From positions 1-64,000 of the forward strand of contig NZ_JAJUBB010000014.1 of assembly GCF_028683135.1 (NCBI RefSeq): a stretch of DNA of 64,000 bases, written 5' to 3'. Position numbers and translations under genes: made by a program. Positions 48,797 to 58,229 of the stretch are shown piece by piece (the stretch's first letter is position 1; every line of letters starts with the position of its first letter). The notes beneath the pieces are model-generated. The model made no database searches. It was not told where the DNA came from and worked only from the letters and a program-made list of their open reading frames with translations. The DNA comes from Enterovibrio qingdaonensis. Its GTDB lineage: Bacteria > Pseudomonadota > Gammaproteobacteria > Enterobacterales > Vibrionaceae.

Positions 48797-50026
48797 ATGG
48801 CTAAAGTGTCTCTAGAAAAAGACAAGATCAAGATTCTTCTGTTGGAAGGTCTTCACCCTACCGCGTTGGAAGTACTTCAAAGCGCAGGTTACAGCAACAT
48901 CGAATATCACAAAGGCTCTCTTGCAGGCGAAGAGCTTGAAAAAGCCATTTCTGATGCGCATTTCGTCGGTATCCGCTCCCGCACTCAATTAACTGAAGAG
49001 GTTTTTGCAAAAGCGCAAAAACTGGTCGCGGTAGGCTGTTTCTGTATCGGTACTAACCAAGTCGATCTCACGGCAGCTGCAACACGCGGTATCCCTGTTT
49101 TCAACGCGCCTTTCTCTAACACACGCAGTGTGGCAGAACTCGTTTTGGGTGAAATTCTGCTATTGCTTCGTGGCATCCCTGCGAAAAATGCCATGGCGCA
49201 CCGTGGTGAGTGGATGAAGTCTGCGGATCAATCGTTCGAAGCGCGCGGCAAGAACCTTGGCATTATCGGTTATGGTCACATCGGGACTCAGCTCGGGATC
49301 TTGGCAGAAAACTTAGGTATGCGTGTTTTCTACTACGACATCGAAAACAAGCTGTCTTTGGGAAATGCTACACAAGTGGCGTCCATGTCTGAGTTGCTGA
49401 ATAAAAGCGATGTGATCTCTCTGCACGTACCAGAAACGGATTCCACCCAAAATATGATGGGCAGTGAAGAGTTTGCGCGAATGAAGCCGGGTGCGGTCTT
49501 TATCAATGCTGCGCGCGGTACAGTGGTTGACATTGATGCCCTGTGTGGCGCACTGGAAAGTGGTCACATCGGTGGCGCGGCAGTGGACGTATTTCCAACC
49601 GAGCCTTCGACTAATAGCGACCCATTTAGCTCGCCACTTCAAGCGTTTGATAATGTGATTTTGACACCACACATTGGTGGCTCCACACAAGAAGCACAAG
49701 AAAACATTGGTATTGAAGTCGCTGGTAAAATGGTGAAGTACTCAGACAATGGTTCAACACTGTCTTCTGTCAACTTCCCAGAAGTGTCACTGCCAGAGCA
49801 CGTGGGTACATCTCGTCTGCTGCACATTCACCAAAACAAGCCGGGTATTCTGACAAAGATCAACACCATCTTCGCAGAAGAAGGCATCAACATTGCTGGT
49901 CAATATCTGCAAACTAACGCTGAGTATGGTTACGTGGTTATCGATGTTGAAACAGAGCATTCAGAAAAAGCACTGGTAAAATTGAAAGCGATCGATGGCA
50001 CCTTGCGTGCGCGCATCCTTCACTAA
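48797..50026 (+). CDS. serA: D-3-phosphoglycerate dehydrogenase
   Basis: A 409-residue NAD enzyme, the first step of serine synthesis from 3-phosphoglycerate. Domains: substrate-binding, NAD-binding (NLGIIGYGHIGTQLGILAE) with the catalytic TPHIGGSTQEAQENI, and a C-terminal ACT domain (about 335-409) for serine feedback. The ATG at 48797 gives the standard MAKVSLEKDKIK start. It follows rpiA after a terminator. Confidence 0.97.
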   Translation: MAKVSLEKDKIKILLLEGLHPTALEVLQSAGYSNIEYHKGSLAGEELEKAISDAHFVGIRSRTQLTEEVFAKAQKLVAVGCFCIGTNQVDLTAAATRGIPVFNAPFSNTRSVAELVLGEILLLLRGIPAKNAMAHRGEWMKSADQSFEARGKNLGIIGYGHIGTQLGILAENLGMRVFYYDIENKLSLGNATQVASMSELLNKSDVISLHVPETDSTQNMMGSEEFARMKPGAVFINAARGTVVDIDALCGALESGHIGGAAVDVFPTEPSTNSDPFSSPLQAFDNVILTPHIGGSTQEAQENIGIEVAGKMVKYSDNGSTLSSVNFPEVSLPEHVGTSRLLHIHQNKPGILTKINTIFAEEGINIAGQYLQTNAEYGYVVIDVETEHSEKALVKLKAIDGTLRARILH

Positions 50027-50084
50027 TTAAACAAGACCAGATAGATAGTTTGTTCCCCCGCAAATGTCTGTCGACATAACGCAA

Positions 50085-50118
50085 AGAGGCTACCAATAGG
50101 TAGCCTCTTTTTTTTACT
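50085..50118. terminator. Bidirectional terminator between serA and the SIMPL gene
   Basis: AAAGAGGCTACC AATA GGTAGCCTCTTT stem with T8, between convergent stops. Confidence 0.92.
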
Positions 50119-50128
50119 CTTATGGGCA

Positions 50129-50827
50129 CTACTCGCTCAGTTCAAATACCACTTCGACGCGGTCGCGAATGGTGATTTCTGTGTCCATATAGCTGGCATC
50201 CACGTTTCGCGCTTCTGCTGCCATGCGCAGCATCACAGGGCGGGCAGGAGATTCATCCATATAACGGATTTCCCAGACGCCAGCTAACTCCTCACCAAAC
50301 CCGTTTGCTAGAGAGCTCGCTTTTTCTTTTGCATCAGCAATCGCTGCCATGCGCGCTTGCTCTTTCAACGCTTTCTCTTTGCTCGATGAAAAGCTGATGT
50401 TATTCACGCGATTAATACCGTCTGACAGGGCACCATCCAAAATTGTGTTCAGTTGGGCAAGGTCACGCACAGTAACGGTAACGTTGCGGTTAGCTTGGTA
50501 ACCCGTTAGCTTCGGTTCACCACTTTTCGGGTAGCTGTATTGAGGCTGCAAAGACAGGTTGGCACTGTCAACATCGGCCTTTTTCAACCCCATCTCTTCA
50601 AGGCGGGAAAGCAACGCAGCAACGGCATCGTCTGACGCCTGTTTGGCCGCTTTGGCTGAGGTGCGTTTCAAGCTCACTGCAATGTTAACGGTGGCAGTAT
50701 CCGGCGTAGCAACCACTTCACCCACACCGACAGTTTCCAAATGTGGAAATTCAGGTGTCGCTGCGGACGCGAGCGGAGACAAAGCCAATGTTGCAGTGAA
50801 TAGCGAAGCGATTAGGTGTTTTTTCAT
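50129..50827 (-). CDS. Exported SIMPL-domain protein, YggE-like
   Basis: A 232-residue protein with a signal peptide (MKKHLIASLFTATLALSPLASA) followed by a SIMPL/DUF541 domain (VGVGEVVATPDTATVNIAVS ... GYQANRNVTVTVRDL ... ISFSSSKEKALKEQARMAAIADAKEKA). E. coli YggE is linked to protection from oxidative stress; the mechanism is unknown. The ATG at 50827 is chosen because it gives a proper signal peptide. A neighbouring argP-argO is also the E. coli arrangement. Confidence 0.88.
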   Translation of the reverse strand: MKKHLIASLFTATLALSPLASAATPEFPHLETVGVGEVVATPDTATVNIAVSLKRTSAKAAKQASDDAVAALLSRLEEMGLKKADVDSANLSLQPQYSYPKSGEPKLTGYQANRNVTVTVRDLAQLNTILDGALSDGINRVNNISFSSSKEKALKEQARMAAIADAKEKASSLANGFGEELAGVWEIRYMDESPARPVMLRMAAEARNVDASYMDTEITIRDRVEVVFELSE

Positions 50828-50903
50828 GGATTTTCTTCCCATGTTGTTTGTATCTGGCCTGTTTGACCACAAACTGCAGAAGTTTATCCCTGGAATCAGA
50901 AAA

Positions 50904-51797
50904 TTATCCAAGAACCTTGTTGGCATAGCGTAAACAGGCGTCTGTCATATCGGCCAACACGCCACTTTGGTTAGCAAAATGGTGCCAATACAAGTGACGC
51001 TCTATTCCGTCGTCGGGACACAAATCAATCAAAGAACCTTCGGCCAGCTCTTGCTCAATTTGAAGCTCTTGGATAAGGCAATAGGCCACACCCAGTTTAG
51101 CCATTTTCACAAATGCTTCTGACGATCTCACCATATGGCTTCGCCAACCCGCCGCGGGGAGACTAAAACGTTCAGAAACAAACACGGTGTGCATGTCATC
51201 AAAGCGGTCAAACACCACAGCCGGTGCGCGACTGACGGAATCTCTGTTTAATCCGTCGGGAAAGTAGCGCGTCCTAAATTCAGGTGTCGACACACAGCGA
51301 TAGCGCATGGTGCCAAGGGGAGCCGCAATACAGCCGTGAAGGGGTGTGGCCTCACTGCTGATCGCGACTACCGCTTCACCTGAGCGCAGTCGGTTGAGGC
51401 TTCGGCTTTCATCATCAACGATTAGATTGATTTCCAGCGTTTGCGCTTTCATCAAAGGTGATAAAGCAGGCAGTAACCACGTCGCAAGGCTGTCGGCATT
51501 GGTAGCAATGGGGACGGTGACAATGGGTGAGCCTCCCTCGGGAGCAAGCTCAGGGACGAGCTCTTGTTCTAGCAGTTGGACGCGCCGATATAGCCCCAAT
51601 AGCTTTTTGCCAATGGCGGTTGGTTGCGGTGGCACTTCGCGAACCAGTACGGGTTGAGCAACCAGCTTCTCCAGTTGTTTAACACGTTGAGAAACTGCGG
51701 ATTGTGTAATAAACAATGCGTCGGCAGCACGGTCAAACCCGCCATTTGCAATGACAGCGTCTAAGGCTTCTAGCCACCTGTAGTCCAATCCCTTCAT
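50904..51797 (-). CDS. argP: LysR-type regulator ArgP
   Basis: A 297-residue regulator (IciA/ArgP) that controls lysine and arginine transport and export genes. The N-terminal helix-turn-helix (YRWLEALDAVIANGGFDRAADALFITQSAVSQRVKQLE) closely follows E. coli ArgP, and the effector domain is complete. It is divergently transcribed from argO, its known target, with about 108 bp between the starts. The ATG at 51797 gives MKGLDYRWLEAL. Confidence 0.93.
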   Translation of the reverse strand: MKGLDYRWLEALDAVIANGGFDRAADALFITQSAVSQRVKQLEKLVAQPVLVREVPPQPTAIGKKLLGLYRRVQLLEQELVPELAPEGGSPIVTVPIATNADSLATWLLPALSPLMKAQTLEINLIVDDESRSLNRLRSGEAVVAISSEATPLHGCIAAPLGTMRYRCVSTPEFRTRYFPDGLNRDSVSRAPAVVFDRFDDMHTVFVSERFSLPAAGWRSHMVRSSEAFVKMAKLGVAYCLIQELQIEQELAEGSLIDLCPDDGIERHLYWHHFANQSGVLADMTDACLRYANKVLG

Positions 51798-51905
51798 GAT
51801 TACCCTAGATAAGTTAAACTGATACAAGATTAAAATTATTAGTTTTACTTGTTTCTGTCACCTTATTACCTTGAAACCGTGATTTCAAAAGGTGGGGGAG
51901 AGGCC

Positions 51906-52535
51906 GTGAGCACGACAATCATTTTGCAAGGGTTCGGGTTGGGACTGAGTATGATCATTCCAATTGGCGCGCAAAACGCCTTTGTCCTTAACCAAGGCAT
52001 TCGCAGGCAGCATCATGTTGCGACGGCCACCATTTGCTTTCTCTGTGACATGGCGTTAATTCTGCTGGGGATCTTTGGTGGTGGTGCTATGTTAGCGAGC
52101 AACGAGACTCTCCTTAGCGTGGTGACACTCGGTGGCGTTGCTTTCTTGCTGACGTATGCGTTTCAGTCGCTGCGACGCGTATTTAAAGAAGAAAGCGAAG
52201 ACATTGATGTTGGGGAAGCTAATGCACAAAAAGGCTTGTTGGCCGTGGTGCTTGGCGCGCTTGCGGTGACCGTACTCAACCCGCATGTTTATCTTGATAC
52301 CGTGGTGGTATTAGGCTCGATTGGCGGACAGTTTCAGTCCGTAGAACGCACAGCGTTCGCGATTGGTACCGTGCTGGCTTCTTTTGTTTGGTTTTATGGG
52401 GTTGCGCTGGGGGCAGCAAAGATGTCACCTGTTTTGTCTCGACCTCGAGTTCGACAGGTCATTGATGTTCTGGTAGCAGGCATGATGATTTACGTGGCAT
52501 TCTTGTTGATGCAGAAATGGATTACGACTTTTTAA
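51906..52535 (+). CDS. argO: Arginine exporter ArgO
   Basis: A 209-residue LysE-family exporter with six membrane helices. GLSMIIPIGAQNAFVLNQGI and the NPHVYLDTVV signature are diagnostic. The GTG at 51906 with GGGGGAGAGG just upstream is preferred over a start 57 bp earlier, giving the E. coli-like length. Expression is probably driven by ArgP bound between the two genes. Confidence 0.92.
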   Translation: MSTTIILQGFGLGLSMIIPIGAQNAFVLNQGIRRQHHVATATICFLCDMALILLGIFGGGAMLASNETLLSVVTLGGVAFLLTYAFQSLRRVFKEESEDIDVGEANAQKGLLAVVLGALAVTVLNPHVYLDTVVVLGSIGGQFQSVERTAFAIGTVLASFVWFYGVALGAAKMSPVLSRPRVRQVIDVLVAGMMIYVAFLLMQKWITTF

Positions 52536-52572
52536 GCGTGGGCTTGAATAAAGGATAAAGGAAAGGAACGGT

Positions 52573-53067
52573 ATGACGCAGTCTTTGGAAAGGATTCTGG
52601 AGCGTAATGTTGCATTGATGGCGCAGTGCAGTGTGGCCTACCAATCTTGGCAGCACGAACCGATATTGGATTTCGCGACAGATGAACGCATAGGCATTGA
52701 ACTCGGCTGGCAGGCTACGCCAACGAAGAGCTTGTTTCTTTCATTTAAAAATGGCGAATATGCACTGCTTCTCACACACAGAGACGCGCGATTGGACAGC
52801 AAGAAAACTAAAGCCCTGATGGGCAAACGTCCCTCGATAGCCACCGATGAAGAAATGATCGCGCAACTCGGCTGTGTTCCGGGGGCTGTATGTCCCTTTG
52901 GCATGCCCTCATCAATTCCGTTGATAGTCGACGAGGTGCTGTTTTCTTTTGAAGAGCTGATGTATACCCCAGGCCCGCCGGAATATACCTTTGCTTTTGA
53001 GGCCAATTGCCTGTCACGTTTGTTATCTGCTCTGCCAAACCCTGTTTTAATACTGAGCACGTCTTAA
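52573..53067 (+). CDS. YbaK/ProX-type aminoacyl-tRNA deacylase-like protein
   Basis: A 164-residue member of the YbaK superfamily. The catalytic-Lys region reads ATPTKSLFLSF, followed by MGKRPSIATDEEMIAQLGCVPGAVCPFGMP, the classic GxxPGxVxPFG loop, and a conserved end. It probably edits mischarged tRNAs or related aminoacyl esters; the exact substrate is unknown. AAAGGAACGGT precedes the ATG. The 37-bp gap after argO with no terminator suggests co-transcription. It is only distantly similar to the family member at 10.1-10.6 kb. Confidence 0.78.
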   Translation: MTQSLERILERNVALMAQCSVAYQSWQHEPILDFATDERIGIELGWQATPTKSLFLSFKNGEYALLLTHRDARLDSKKTKALMGKRPSIATDEEMIAQLGCVPGAVCPFGMPSSIPLIVDEVLFSFEELMYTPGPPEYTFAFEANCLSRLLSALPNPVLILSTS

Positions 53068-53247
53068 AGGAACGATTGCACTCGTATTCCGCCTTTCGTC
53101 GCCAATTTGTTGATATTCGCGCGTTTGCTATTGTCACACACTGGTGCGACAAGGACGAATGTGGGAATATTACTATCCTTAGAGAAATGACAGTGTTCGG
53201 TACTATCGCCGAGAAAATTCAGAATTAAAGCGTGGAGGCGTATAACG

Positions 53248-53520
53248 ATGCGAATGTTGACAGTGTTACTGTTCGTGTTGTTCGGCTGGCTCCAATACCA
53301 CCTTTGGTGGGGGAAAAATGGGGTATCAGATTACCTCGAAGTAAAAGCCGTAGCTGAAACTGCCGCACTGGCAAACGATAAGCTCCATCATCGTAATCAG
53401 CAGATGTTTGCCGAAATTGCAGATCTAAAACGCGGGCAAGAGTCCATTGAAGAACGCGCCCGCAACGAATTGGGCATGATTAAGCCGGGAGAGACCTTCT
53501 TCCGCATTGTCAGTGAATAA
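53248..53520 (+). CDS. ftsB: Cell division protein FtsB
   Basis: A 90-residue bitopic protein of the FtsQLB divisome complex. A membrane helix at residues 3-20 is followed by a coiled coil ([44 protein letters not shown]). It is first in the ftsB-ispD-ispF-truD-surE-pcm-nlpD-rpoS cluster. The preceding 180 bp (53068-53247) holds no gene that I can support. Confidence 0.95.
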   Translation: MRMLTVLLFVLFGWLQYHLWWGKNGVSDYLEVKAVAETAALANDKLHHRNQQMFAEIADLKRGQESIEERARNELGMIKPGETFFRIVSE

Positions 53521-53553
53521 GCCCGCTCGCCATATACTTAAGCGAAGAGAATC

Positions 53554-54288
53554 ATGAATACCCCGGCAAGTGAAGAAAAGGTTGGCTCGCCTCGTACCCC
53601 TGTGTCCGACGTTGTCGCTATTGTTCCTGCGGCAGGTGTTGGCAAGCGAATGCAGGCCGAATGCCCGAAACAGTACCTTACCATTGGCACCAAAACCATT
53701 TTGGAGCACACGGTTCACTACCTCTTAGCGCACAGCCGAATTAGCAAAGTCGTCATTGCAATTGGGGCTGAAGACGCCTATTTCCAAACAACGTCCTTAG
53801 CCTGTGATAACCGAGTGATTGTTACAACGGGGGGAGCCGAGCGGGCTGATTCTGTCTTAGCTGGGCTTCATGCAACCAATGCCGAGTGGGTCATGGTTCA
53901 TGATGCAGCAAGGCCGTGTGTGCGCCATGGTGATATTGACTTGTTGATTGAAGCAGCAACAACTCATTCGCATGGTGCCATTTTGGCATCGCCCGTTCGC
54001 GATACCATGAAGCGCGCATCGGTTGATGGCAGTATTGACCACACTGTGTGCCGCGAAGAACTGTGGCATGCGCTGACACCACAAATGTTTAAGCGCGAAC
54101 AACTGCTGTCTTCGCTGACTACAGCACTCGAAAAATCATGGCCAGTAACCGATGAAGCCTCCGCCATTGAACTTGGCGGCGGTTCGCCAGTATTGGTTGC
54201 TGGCTATGCAGACAATATTAAAGTAACGCAGCCAGAAGATTTGGCACTTGCTGCGTTTTTTCTGTCGCAACGCGCAGAAAACATGTGA
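53554..54288 (+). CDS. ispD: 2-C-methyl-D-erythritol 4-phosphate cytidylyltransferase
   Basis: A 244-residue enzyme of the MEP isoprenoid pathway. [22 protein letters not shown] (CTP loop), [11 protein letters not shown] and the C-terminal [13 protein letters not shown] are typical. An N-terminal extension of about 20 residues precedes the domain. It lies 33 bp after ftsB. Confidence 0.95.
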   Translation: MNTPASEEKVGSPRTPVSDVVAIVPAAGVGKRMQAECPKQYLTIGTKTILEHTVHYLLAHSRISKVVIAIGAEDAYFQTTSLACDNRVIVTTGGAERADSVLAGLHATNAEWVMVHDAARPCVRHGDIDLLIEAATTHSHGAILASPVRDTMKRASVDGSIDHTVCREELWHALTPQMFKREQLLSSLTTALEKSWPVTDEASAIELGGGSPVLVAGYADNIKVTQPEDLALAAFFLSQRAENM

Positions 54289-54305
54289 CAGAAAGAGGAC
54301 AGACT

Positions 54306-54791
54306 ATGATTCGTATTGGACACGGTTTTGATGTGCACAAATTTGGTGGCGAAGGCCCTGTCATTATCGGTGGCGTCAGAGTGCCTTACGAGCAAGGCTT
54401 GATTGCGCATTCAGATGGTGATGTAGCATTGCATGCTGTTTGTGATGCGTTACTCGGGGCCATTGCTGCCGGTGATATCGGCCGACACTTCCCTGATACC
54501 GATGCAGAGTGGGAAGGGGCAGATAGCCGTTTCCTGCTGCGCGATGTCTATGCAAAAGTAAAAACGAAAGGCTATGTGATTGGTAACTTGGATGTCACCA
54601 TCATGGCTCAGGCACCTAAAATGGCCCCACATATTGACGCAATGTGTGCGGCGATTGCCGAGGATCTTGAAACGGATATCAGCAACATTAACGTTAAAGC
54701 CACCACCACAGAGCGACTCGGTTTTACTGGCCGAAAAGAAGGTATCGCCTGTGAAGCTGTGGTGATAATCCGTAAGGACTCCCATGACTGA
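54306..54791 (+). CDS. ispF: 2-C-methyl-D-erythritol 2,4-cyclodiphosphate synthase
   Basis: A 161-residue MEP-pathway enzyme acting directly after IspE. The zinc/substrate motifs [28 protein letters not shown] and the C-terminal [16 protein letters not shown] are intact. The ATG at 54306 with AGAGGA upstream gives the standard [11 protein letters not shown]; it lies 17 bp after ispD, and its end overlaps truD by 8 bp. Confidence 0.97.
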   Translation: MIRIGHGFDVHKFGGEGPVIIGGVRVPYEQGLIAHSDGDVALHAVCDALLGAIAAGDIGRHFPDTDAEWEGADSRFLLRDVYAKVKTKGYVIGNLDVTIMAQAPKMAPHIDAMCAAIAEDLETDISNINVKATTTERLGFTGRKEGIACEAVVIIRKDSHD

Positions 54792-55842
54792 TGTAATGAA
54801 TTCTTTGGCTTACCTGCATGGTAAGCCTACTGCGACTGGTAAGCTTAAAGTTAAGCCAGAACATTTCTTTGTAAGTGAGACGTTGGACTTCACGCCTGCT
54901 GGGCACGGTGAGCACTTTCTTGTGCGCATTCGTAAAATCGGTGAAAACACCAAGTATGTTGCCAATGAGCTAGCAAAAGCCTGTGGCGTTAAGTCTCGTG
55001 ACGTCAGCTGGGCAGGTCTGAAAGATCGCCATGCTGTCACTGAACAATGGTTTAGCGTACATCTGCCTGGGCAGCCTGATCCTGACTTATCAGAGTTTGT
55101 CGCTGAGCACGAAGGGGTGGATGCCATTTTAGAAACTGCCCGTCACGACAAAAAAATGCGTCCGGGTGACTTGATTGGTAATCACTTCAAACTTGTTATC
55201 ACAGATTTTGATGGTGATGACGCCATTGAAGCACGTCTGGCTGACATTCGTGAAAAAGGTGTACCAAACTATTTCGGAAGTCAGCGTTTTGGTCGTAATG
55301 GTAACAACGTGACCTCGGCACGTGATTGGGGGCAAGACAAATTCCGTGTTCGCGATAAGAGTAAGCGCAGCTTCTATCTATCAGCGGCACGTTCGTTCTT
55401 GTTCAATCAGGTTCTGTCTGAACGTATTGGGAAAGACTTATGCCATTCCGTCATGCTGGGTGATTTGCTGATCAATGCGAATGAAGAAACCATATTGGTT
55501 GAAGACATTGATTCAGCAATTGAAAAACTGATTGCGGGTGATTGGCAGATCTCTGGCCCGATGACGGGAGATAACGCATTACCAACACAGCAAGATGCGC
55601 AAGCGTTTGAGCAGGCTATCGTAGATACTGAACCTCACTTGTTGGCGGTGATTCGCAGTAACCGCATGCGTCATGAGCGTCGTCCACTTCTTTTGTCACC
55701 AGAAAACATGGTCTGGGTGCGTGAAGGCGATATGCTGACGATTGAGTTCTCTTTACCCGCTGGATGTTTTGCCACCGCGGTAATGCGAGAGATCATTGAA
55801 GAAAGTAATGACGGAGAATTTGATGCACATTCTGATCAGTAA
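54784..55842 (+). CDS. truD: tRNA pseudouridine-13 synthase
   Basis: A 352-residue pseudouridine synthase for U13 of tRNA-Glu. The catalytic Asp is in [16 protein letters not shown], and the TruD signature [16 protein letters not shown] is intact. It overlaps both neighbours (ispF by 8 bp, surE by 20 bp). Confidence 0.96.
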   Translation: MTDVMNSLAYLHGKPTATGKLKVKPEHFFVSETLDFTPAGHGEHFLVRIRKIGENTKYVANELAKACGVKSRDVSWAGLKDRHAVTEQWFSVHLPGQPDPDLSEFVAEHEGVDAILETARHDKKMRPGDLIGNHFKLVITDFDGDDAIEARLADIREKGVPNYFGSQRFGRNGNNVTSARDWGQDKFRVRDKSKRSFYLSAARSFLFNQVLSERIGKDLCHSVMLGDLLINANEETILVEDIDSAIEKLIAGDWQISGPMTGDNALPTQQDAQAFEQAIVDTEPHLLAVIRSNRMRHERRPLLLSPENMVWVREGDMLTIEFSLPAGCFATAVMREIIEESNDGEFDAHSDQ

Positions 55843-56572
55843 TGATGACGGCGTATTCGCGGAAGGCATCAATGTACTGGCAGATGTGCTGTCGGAAATC
55901 GCAACCGTAACGGTTGTGGCACCAGATCGAAACCGATCTGGTGCCTCCAACTCGCTAACGCTTGAGAACCCACTAAGGGTGCGTGAGGTAAGCGAGCGAA
56001 GATTTGCTGTGCAAGGTACGCCGACAGATAGCGTACATATGGCACTCAATGCGCTGGTGAAAGAGCCTGTCGATTATGTGATTACGGGAATTAATCATGG
56101 GGCAAATTTGGGCGACGATGTACTTTATTCAGGTACTGTCGCGGCGGCAACGGAAGGCTTCTTTATGGGCGTCCCTGCGATAGCCGTCTCCCTTTGTGGT
56201 TCCTCGCATTTTCATACTGCGGCACAAGTGGTAAAAAAAGTGGTGCTTGGTGCTAAGACTCGCCCTTTACCTGTTGATCGCATTCTGAATATCAATGTGC
56301 CGGATTGCGCCTATGATGACTTGAATGGGTGGGAAGTTACCCGTTTGGGTGCAAGGCACCGTGCTGAAGATATGATTCACGATGTTGACCCGAGAGGTCA
56401 AAATATCTATTGGATTGGCCCCCCAGGTGCGAAACAGGATGCCGGTCCCGGAACGGATTTTTATGCCATTGAAACACAATGTGTCTCATTGACGCCATTG
56501 CAGGTCGATCTAACGGCGCACGATACTCTAGCTGCATTAACGCAATGGGTTACAACTGAAACGGACAAATAA
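55823..56572 (+). CDS. surE: 5'/3'-nucleotidase SurE
   Basis: A 249-residue survival protein dephosphorylating nucleoside monophosphates. The metal-binding [12 protein letters not shown] and [14 protein letters not shown] plus [24 protein letters not shown] are family hallmarks. The ATG at 55823 (GGAG upstream) gives [10 protein letters not shown]; a start 27 bp earlier is less likely. A perfect 12-bp inverted repeat lies within the coding sequence at 55918-55945. Confidence 0.96.
   Translation: MHILISNDDGVFAEGINVLADVLSEIATVTVVAPDRNRSGASNSLTLENPLRVREVSERRFAVQGTPTDSVHMALNALVKEPVDYVITGINHGANLGDDVLYSGTVAAATEGFFMGVPAIAVSLCGSSHFHTAAQVVKKVVLGAKTRPLPVDRILNINVPDCAYDDLNGWEVTRLGARHRAEDMIHDVDPRGQNIYWIGPPGAKQDAGPGTDFYAIETQCVSLTPLQVDLTAHDTLAALTQWVTTETDK
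55918..55945. repeat. Perfect inverted repeat inside surE
   Basis: GGCACCAGATCG and CGATCTGGTGCC flank AAAC. They encode the conserved APDRNRSGA region, so protein conservation constrains the sequence. A smaller palindrome, AACCGTAACGGTT, lies just upstream. Confidence 0.7.
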
Positions 56573-56584
56573 AAGGTGACATTG

Positions 56585-57205
56585 GTGAATTACTCGCATT
56601 CACTTCTTCAACAACTTACATTGCAAGGGATTTCGAATCAGCTTGTGCTCGATGCTATCGGGCGGCTTCCTCGTCATCTGTTTGTTTCAGAAGCAATGTC
56701 GCATCAAGCCTACGATAACAACGCGTTACCTATTGGCTTTGGACAGACCATCTCACAGCCTTATATCGTTGCTAAAATGACAGAGCTTTTGAATCTTAAA
56801 CATGACAGTAAAGTGTTAGAGATTGGAACGGGGTCTGGTTTTCAGACATGTGTCTTAGCACAGCTTGTCGAGCATGTTTATTCCGTGGAGCGAATTAAGC
56901 AACTGCAAATGACGGCAAAGCGCCGTTTTAAGCAGCTTGAGCTCTATAATATTTCGACAAAACATGGTGATGGCTGGAAAGGTTGGGCCAGCAAAGGGCC
57001 ATTTGACGCTATCATAGTAACCGCAGCTGCGGCGACAATGCCTCACGTGCTTTGTGAGCAGTTGTCGGAAGGCGGAAGCCTTATTATTCCTGTTGGTGAG
57101 ACAGATCAGGTATTGTATAAAGTGACCCGTAACGGTGAGCATTTTGAGACAACAGCAATCGAGGCGGTAAGGTTTGTCCCGTTGGTTGCTGGTGATTTGG
57201 CATAG
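56585..57205 (+). CDS. pcm: Protein-L-isoaspartate O-methyltransferase
   Basis: A 206-residue SAM-dependent repair enzyme for isomerised aspartate residues. [40 protein letters not shown] and [10 protein letters not shown] match E. coli Pcm. The GTG at 56585, 8 bp after AAGG, is preferred to a GTG 9 bp upstream that overlaps the ribosome-binding site. It follows surE by 12 bp. Confidence 0.95.
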   Translation: MNYSHSLLQQLTLQGISNQLVLDAIGRLPRHLFVSEAMSHQAYDNNALPIGFGQTISQPYIVAKMTELLNLKHDSKVLEIGTGSGFQTCVLAQLVEHVYSVERIKQLQMTAKRRFKQLELYNISTKHGDGWKGWASKGPFDAIIVTAAAATMPHVLCEQLSEGGSLIIPVGETDQVLYKVTRNGEHFETTAIEAVRFVPLVAGDLA

Positions 57206-57215
57206 GTAACGTCTA

Positions 57216-58175
57216 GTGGTAAGGGTTTCAATTCAGTTGAAAATTTTGTTTTTTCTCCCTGTGTTGGTTCTTCTTGCTGCCTGTTCGGTGTCAAGCCCAG
57301 CACCTGTGTCGAGTGTCAGCCCAGACTATAGTCAAGTAGAGCGTGGTAGCTACAGAGGGAGCTATTATGAAGTCCAGAAGGGCGACACGCTCTACTATAT
57401 TGCCTACATTACTGACCGTGATGTAAAAGAAATTATCGCGGCCAATAAACTGACAAAACCTTACACTATTTTTCCTGGCCAAAAGCTCAACCTTTGGAAA
57501 GAAAAGTATATTCCACCATCCTATGGGAAAAAGGGAAGCACGCCAGCAGTGGTTGTCGCAACAGCACCAGTGGCTGTGGCGGCTGTCCCAGTAGTCATTG
57601 CTAAACCACCTGTCGCCTCTACAGGATCTTCTGCTAAAACAAGCAAAGATAATCAAAAATACGCTTCGCAAAAAAAGCCTGGTTCATCTACTCAAGCCGA
57701 GAAAAAAGTTGAACCGAAGAAACCGAAAGAGTACAGTCAGGCTGTAACAAAAAGTAAACCATCTACTGACAAACCTGTAAATAAACCTACCACGTCAAAT
57801 AAAGCAATAGTTTGGCAATGGCCTTCGGGCGGTAGAGTGGTCTCTGGTTTTTCTAGCTCAGAGATGGGAAATAAAGGCATTGATATCGCGGGTAAGCGAG
57901 GTCAATCGATTACAGCTTCTGCAGATGGAAAAGTGGTCTACGCGGGTAACGCACTGAGAGGTTACGGTAATTTAATCATTATTAAACACAATGATGATTA
58001 CCTAAGTGCTTATGCTCACAACGACCGCATATTCGTCTCGGAAAAGCAGAGCGTCAAAAAGGGGCAAAAAATAGCCTCAATGGGCAACTCTGGAACAAAC
58101 ACAGTTCGATTACATTTTGAGATTCGCTACAAAGGAAAATCGGTGAATCCGCTTAGGTATTTGCCTAAACGGTAG
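57216..58175 (+). CDS. nlpD: Lipoprotein NlpD, activator of AmiC
   Basis: Up to 319 residues. The lipobox LVLLAACS marks an outer-membrane lipoprotein. A LysM domain (YYEVQKGDTLYYIAYITDR ... FPGQKLNLW) is followed by a Lys/Pro/Val-rich linker and a degenerate M23 peptidase domain (GIDIAGKRGQ ... LHFEIRYKGK) lacking the full zinc ligands, as in E. coli NlpD, which activates amidase AmiC in daughter-cell separation. The start is uncertain: GTG at 57216, or TTG at 57237 with AAGGG 11 bp upstream. The main rpoS promoter lies within nlpD in E. coli. Confidence 0.92.
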   Translation: MVRVSIQLKILFFLPVLVLLAACSVSSPAPVSSVSPDYSQVERGSYRGSYYEVQKGDTLYYIAYITDRDVKEIIAANKLTKPYTIFPGQKLNLWKEKYIPPSYGKKGSTPAVVVATAPVAVAAVPVVIAKPPVASTGSSAKTSKDNQKYASQKKPGSSTQAEKKVEPKKPKEYSQAVTKSKPSTDKPVNKPTTSNKAIVWQWPSGGRVVSGFSSSEMGNKGIDIAGKRGQSITASADGKVVYAGNALRGYGNLIIIKHNDDYLSAYAHNDRIFVSEKQSVKKGQKIASMGNSGTNTVRLHFEIRYKGKSVNPLRYLPKR

Positions 58176-58229
58176 ACCGGGACAGAGGTTGCTGTACTGT
58201 CTAGCTGCTACGCCAAATTGGGAGGCGCT

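Noticed and set aside
52573-53067. Syd (SecY-interacting protein)
   Set aside because: Size and place between argO and ftsB suggested Syd, but the protein does not resemble it and carries the YbaK-family loop GCVPGAVCPFG.
53007-53228. Small reading frame between the YbaK-like gene and ftsB
   Set aside because: It overlaps the end of the YbaK-like gene, has no good ribosome-binding site, and shows no recognisable domain; more likely it is the ftsB promoter region.
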